Shown: positions 6,436 through 8,153 of the stretch, in pieces
Numbering within the stretch: position 1 is the stretch's first letter
Layout of the letters: every line of letters starts with the position of its first letter
NCBI GenBank assembly: GCA_020442225.1
Contig: JAGRKR010000564.1
Coordinates: 1 to 8,153, forward strand
DNA from: Hyphomicrobiaceae bacterium
Lineage (GTDB): Bacteria; Pseudomonadota; Alphaproteobacteria; Rhizobiales; Hyphomicrobiaceae
Length of the DNA: 8,153 bases
Reading direction: 5' to 3'
Translations under genes and position numbers: made by a program
The notes under the pieces: model-generated
The model's database searches: none
The model's input: only the letters and a program-made list of their open reading frames with translations
Told to the model about the DNA's origin: nothing

Positions 6436-6825
6436 GTGTCTGCCGATAGCCAGGTCTGGGCCGGTCCAGGGCCCGATGCCACCTACAACAGTTACATCGA
6501 GAAGGGCGAGTTCCGCCTCCAGCGCAGCAAGGCGACGGGCAAGTACGTCTTCCCGCCGCGCGTGATGGCGCCGGGCAGCTTGGACAACGATTTCACCTGG
6601 GAGAAGGCGTCCGGCAACGGCACGGTCTACTCCGCGGTCATCGTGCGTCAGCGGCCCGAGGCCGGCGGCGACTTCTCCATCGTGCTCGTCGACCTCGACG
6701 AGGGCGTGCGGCTGATGAGCCGCGTCGTCGGCATGGAGCCGTCGAAGGTCAAGATCGGCCAGCGTGTCAAAGCGAAGATCGGCGAGATCGACGGCAAGAA
6801 AGTCGTCCTTTTCGAAGCCGCGTAA
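6436..6825 (+). CDS. DUF35 OB-fold protein, cysteine-free (zinc ribbon lost)
   Basis: The 129-residue protein has the layout of DUF35 (OB-fold with N-terminal rubredoxin-like zinc ribbon) proteins. The lead helix and ribbon region are at about 15-50 (FRLQRSKATGKYVFPPR at 26-42), then FTWEKASGNGTVYSAVIV (53-70) opens the OB-fold, and the family ending (VKIGQRVKAKIGEIDGKKVVLFEAA) closes it. Such proteins usually carry two C-x2-C pairs. Here the first pair is replaced by Ser31 and Thr34, the second region reads VMAPGS (43-48), and the protein has no cysteine anywhere, so it cannot bind zinc in the usual way. DUF35 proteins commonly form complexes with adjacent thiolase-superfamily enzymes and help bind CoA substrates. 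The gene ends 13 nt before such a partner. It starts at GTG with AGGGAG 6 nt upstream. Confidence 0.87.
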   Translation: MSADSQVWAGPGPDATYNSYIEKGEFRLQRSKATGKYVFPPRVMAPGSLDNDFTWEKASGNGTVYSAVIVRQRPEAGGDFSIVLVDLDEGVRLMSRVVGMEPSKVKIGQRVKAKIGEIDGKKVVLFEAA

Positions 6826-6830
6826 GGAGG
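6824..6830 (+). promoter_or_regulatory. Strong ribosome binding site of the thiolase-like gene
   Basis: AAGGAGG overlaps the TAA stop of the DUF35 gene and lies 8 nt before the ATG at 6839. It sets the start at 6839, not at an in-frame ATG at 6764 inside the DUF35 gene, and implies tightly linked translation of the two partners. Confidence 0.85.
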
Positions 6831-6838
6831 AGACGGAT

Positions 6839-7996
6839 ATGAGCAAGCATCCCCTGCGCGGATCGACGGCGATCGTCGGCGTCGGGCTCGCCGGCATCGG
6901 CGAGGCCAAGGGCCGCAGCCATCTCGAGCTGATGGGCGAATCCATCCACAAGGCGCTCAGCGATTGTGGGCTCGGACTGGGCGACGTGGATGGTCTGTGG
7001 ACCGTCAACATGGACAACTTCCTGCCGTCGCTGACCGTGACGGACTACCTGGGCATCCGTCCCAAGCACGTGGATGGGCCTAATGTCGGCGGCGCCTCGT
7101 TCCTCGTGCACGCCATCTCGGCCGCCTCGGCGCTTCATACCGGCCTCTGTGACGTTGCGCTCATCTGCTACGGCTCCAACCAGAGGACGGGCGCCGGTGG
7201 CTTCGTCTCGAAGTCCGATCCGCCGCAGTGGGAGGCGCCCTACAAGCCGCGCCTGCCCGTGACGGCCTACGCGCTGGCCGCCGCCCGCCACATGCATCAG
7301 TACGGCACCACGCGTGAGCAGCTGGCGGCCGTCGCTGTTGCAGCGCGGCAGTGGGCCCAGAAGAACCCGCTTGCCTTCATGCGCGATCCGTTGACGATCG
7401 AGGACGTACTGAAGTCGCGGATGATCGTCGACCCGCTGACGGTGCGCGATTGCTGCCTTGCGACCGACGGCGCCGGTGCCGTCGTCATGGTGCGTGCCGA
7501 CCGTGCCAAGAGCCTCAAGAAGAAGCCGGCCTACTTCCTCGGCGGCGCAGCCGCCCAGTGGTATCGCGGCATCTCCGGCATGTCCGGCGACATCACCGTG
7601 ACGTCGGCCTCGGATTCCGGTCCGCGCGCCTTCGCGATGGCCGGGCTCAAGCCTTCCGACGTTGACGTGCTGGAGCTCTACGACGCCTTCACCATCAACA
7701 CGATCCTCTTTCTCGAGGATCTCGGCTTCTGCCCGAAGGGCGAAGGCGGTCGCTTCGTGGCTGATGGCAACATCGGTCCCGGCGGCAAGACGCCGGTCAA
7801 CACGAACGGCGGCGGCCTGTCCTGCGTGCATCCGGGCATGTACGGCATCTTCACGCTGATCGAGGCGACCGAGCAGATCCGCGGCGAGGGTGGCGAGCGG
7901 CAGGTGCCCGGCGTCAACGTGGCACTGGCGCACGGCAACGGCGGCACGCTATCCAGTCAGGTGACTGTCCTTCTCGGGTCGGAGAGCACGCTCTAG
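6839..7996 (+). CDS. Thiolase-superfamily protein (SCP-x/lipid-transfer type) lacking the catalytic cysteine
   Basis: The 385-residue protein has the thiolase fold in the SCP-x group: AIVGVG near the N-terminus (11-16), the DVDGLW segment (49-54), a mid-protein DCCLATDGAGAVVMV (204-218), LYDAFTINTILFLEDLGFCPKGEGG (280-304, described by its ends LYDAF and GEGG), TNGGGLSCVHPGMYG (322-336) and VALAHGNGG (361-369). Thiolases have CASG at the nucleophile; the aligned stretch here is GGASF (84-88), with no cysteine. The usual HDCF histidine is Tyr281 (YDAF), and GHPLGATG is replaced by HPGMYG, keeping His331 but adding Tyr335. A normal Claisen thiolase is therefore doubtful. DUF35-paired relatives such as Ltp2 are retro-aldolases in steroid side-chain loss, and other uncharacterised members share this pattern. 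It could cleave a 3-hydroxyacyl-CoA by retro-aldol reaction, which is inference. Confidence 0.88.
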   Translation: MSKHPLRGSTAIVGVGLAGIGEAKGRSHLELMGESIHKALSDCGLGLGDVDGLWTVNMDNFLPSLTVTDYLGIRPKHVDGPNVGGASFLVHAISAASALHTGLCDVALICYGSNQRTGAGGFVSKSDPPQWEAPYKPRLPVTAYALAAARHMHQYGTTREQLAAVAVAARQWAQKNPLAFMRDPLTIEDVLKSRMIVDPLTVRDCCLATDGAGAVVMVRADRAKSLKKKPAYFLGGAAAQWYRGISGMSGDITVTSASDSGPRAFAMAGLKPSDVDVLELYDAFTINTILFLEDLGFCPKGEGGRFVADGNIGPGGKTPVNTNGGGLSCVHPGMYGIFTLIEATEQIRGEGGERQVPGVNVALAHGNGGTLSSQVTVLLGSESTL

Positions 7997-8014
7997 CCCC
8001 TCTGAGACGAAGCT

Positions 8015-8041
8015 CCGGCCGGTGTCGTTCGCACCGGCCGG
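8015..8041 (+). terminator. Perfect 10-bp GC hairpin after the thiolase-like gene
   Basis: CCGGCCGGTG (8015-8024), a 7-base loop TCGTTCG, and CACCGGCCGG (8032-8041) form a perfect stem beginning 18 nt after the stop codon. No T-run follows, so it may terminate weakly, protect the upstream mRNA 3' end, or only separate it from the next gene, which is read in the same direction. Confidence 0.5.
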
Positions 8042-8084
8042 GGCGCCTGATGCAACCGTTCATGCCTTGCCCGCCGGTGTCGCG

Positions 8085-8153
8085 ATGCCCTTCAAAGCCG
8101 AAGACCTCCTCGCCTACGACATCCCCGAGGCCGTGACCGAGCTGACACCGGAA
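8085..8153 (+). CDS. Partial coding region at the right edge, possibly a MaoC-like hydratase
   Basis: From ATG at 8085 the frame is open to the window end for 23 codons, with strongly G/C third positions. Of the other two plus frames, one closes at a TGA near 8134 and the other has no start codon. The visible protein begins MPFKAEDLLAYDIPE and continues VTELTPE. This faintly resembles the N-terminus of MaoC/hydratase-2 type enoyl-CoA hydratases, in which a DYxxLLAxxxPE-like opening leads to a YALGVGLG motif, but the diagnostic part is outside the window. No clear Shine-Dalgarno site precedes the ATG; a TTG at 8067 in the same frame is the nearest alternative. The product name is a weak guess. 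Confidence 0.45.
   Translation, partial: MPFKAEDLLAYDIPEAVTELTPE

Noticed and set aside
6331..7017. A minus-strand frame spanning the DUF35 gene, considered as a possible regulator
   Set aside because: No helix-turn-helix or other regulator motif is seen, and it covers the DUF35 gene and its ribosome site on the other strand.
6767..7933. A 388-codon minus-strand frame opposite the thiolase-like gene
   Set aside because: It is antisense to a gene with strong family signatures and an excellent ribosome site, and its composition is that of a shadow.
6839..7996. Annotation as an ordinary acetyl-CoA acetyltransferase
   Set aside because: The fold is right but the nucleophilic cysteine and the HDCF/GHPLGATG signatures are missing, so the reaction name is not supported.

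Overview
This is a GC-rich, densely coding stretch of bacterial chromosome. Codon third positions are strongly G/C, Shine-Dalgarno sites are clear, and genes overlap or nearly abut. The style fits a heterotrophic proteobacterium (alpha- or betaproteobacterial), but no marker gene fixes the taxon. I see no RNA gene, insertion sequence, phage gene or CRISPR array.

Layout. Two gene sets diverge from a 323-bp control region (6113-6435). The leftward set, in transcription order, is: an enoyl-CoA hydratase/isomerase (6112-5330), a long PaaH-type 3-hydroxyacyl-CoA dehydrogenase (5327-3789), an SDR oxidoreductase (3792-3076), a fused ADP-forming acyl-CoA ligase (3014-909), and an AbrB-family membrane protein that runs off the left edge (863 to beyond 1). 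Spacing is +2, -4, 61 and 12 to 45 nt, so this is very likely one operon. The rightward set is a DUF35 OB-fold protein (6436-6825), a thiolase-superfamily protein (6839-7996), a strong hairpin (8015-8041), and the start of another coding region (8085 to beyond 8153).

How the genes fit together. The ligase can make an acyl-CoA from a free acid, the hydratase can add water to an enoyl-CoA, and two unrelated dehydrogenases can oxidise or reduce 3-hydroxy/3-oxo intermediates. The DUF35/thiolase-like pair is the natural candidate for C-C bond cleavage. The window therefore looks like a dedicated acyl-CoA catabolic cluster for an unidentified, perhaps branched, cyclic or dicarboxylic, acid.

The most interesting point is that the thiolase-like protein lacks the nucleophilic cysteine and other thiolase signatures, while its DUF35 partner has no cysteine at all and so no zinc ribbon. 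That resembles the repurposed thiolase/DUF35 aldolases of steroid side-chain breakdown more than a normal thiolase. The control region carries stacked inverted repeats that look like an operator next to the leftward promoter, although no regulator gene lies in the window.
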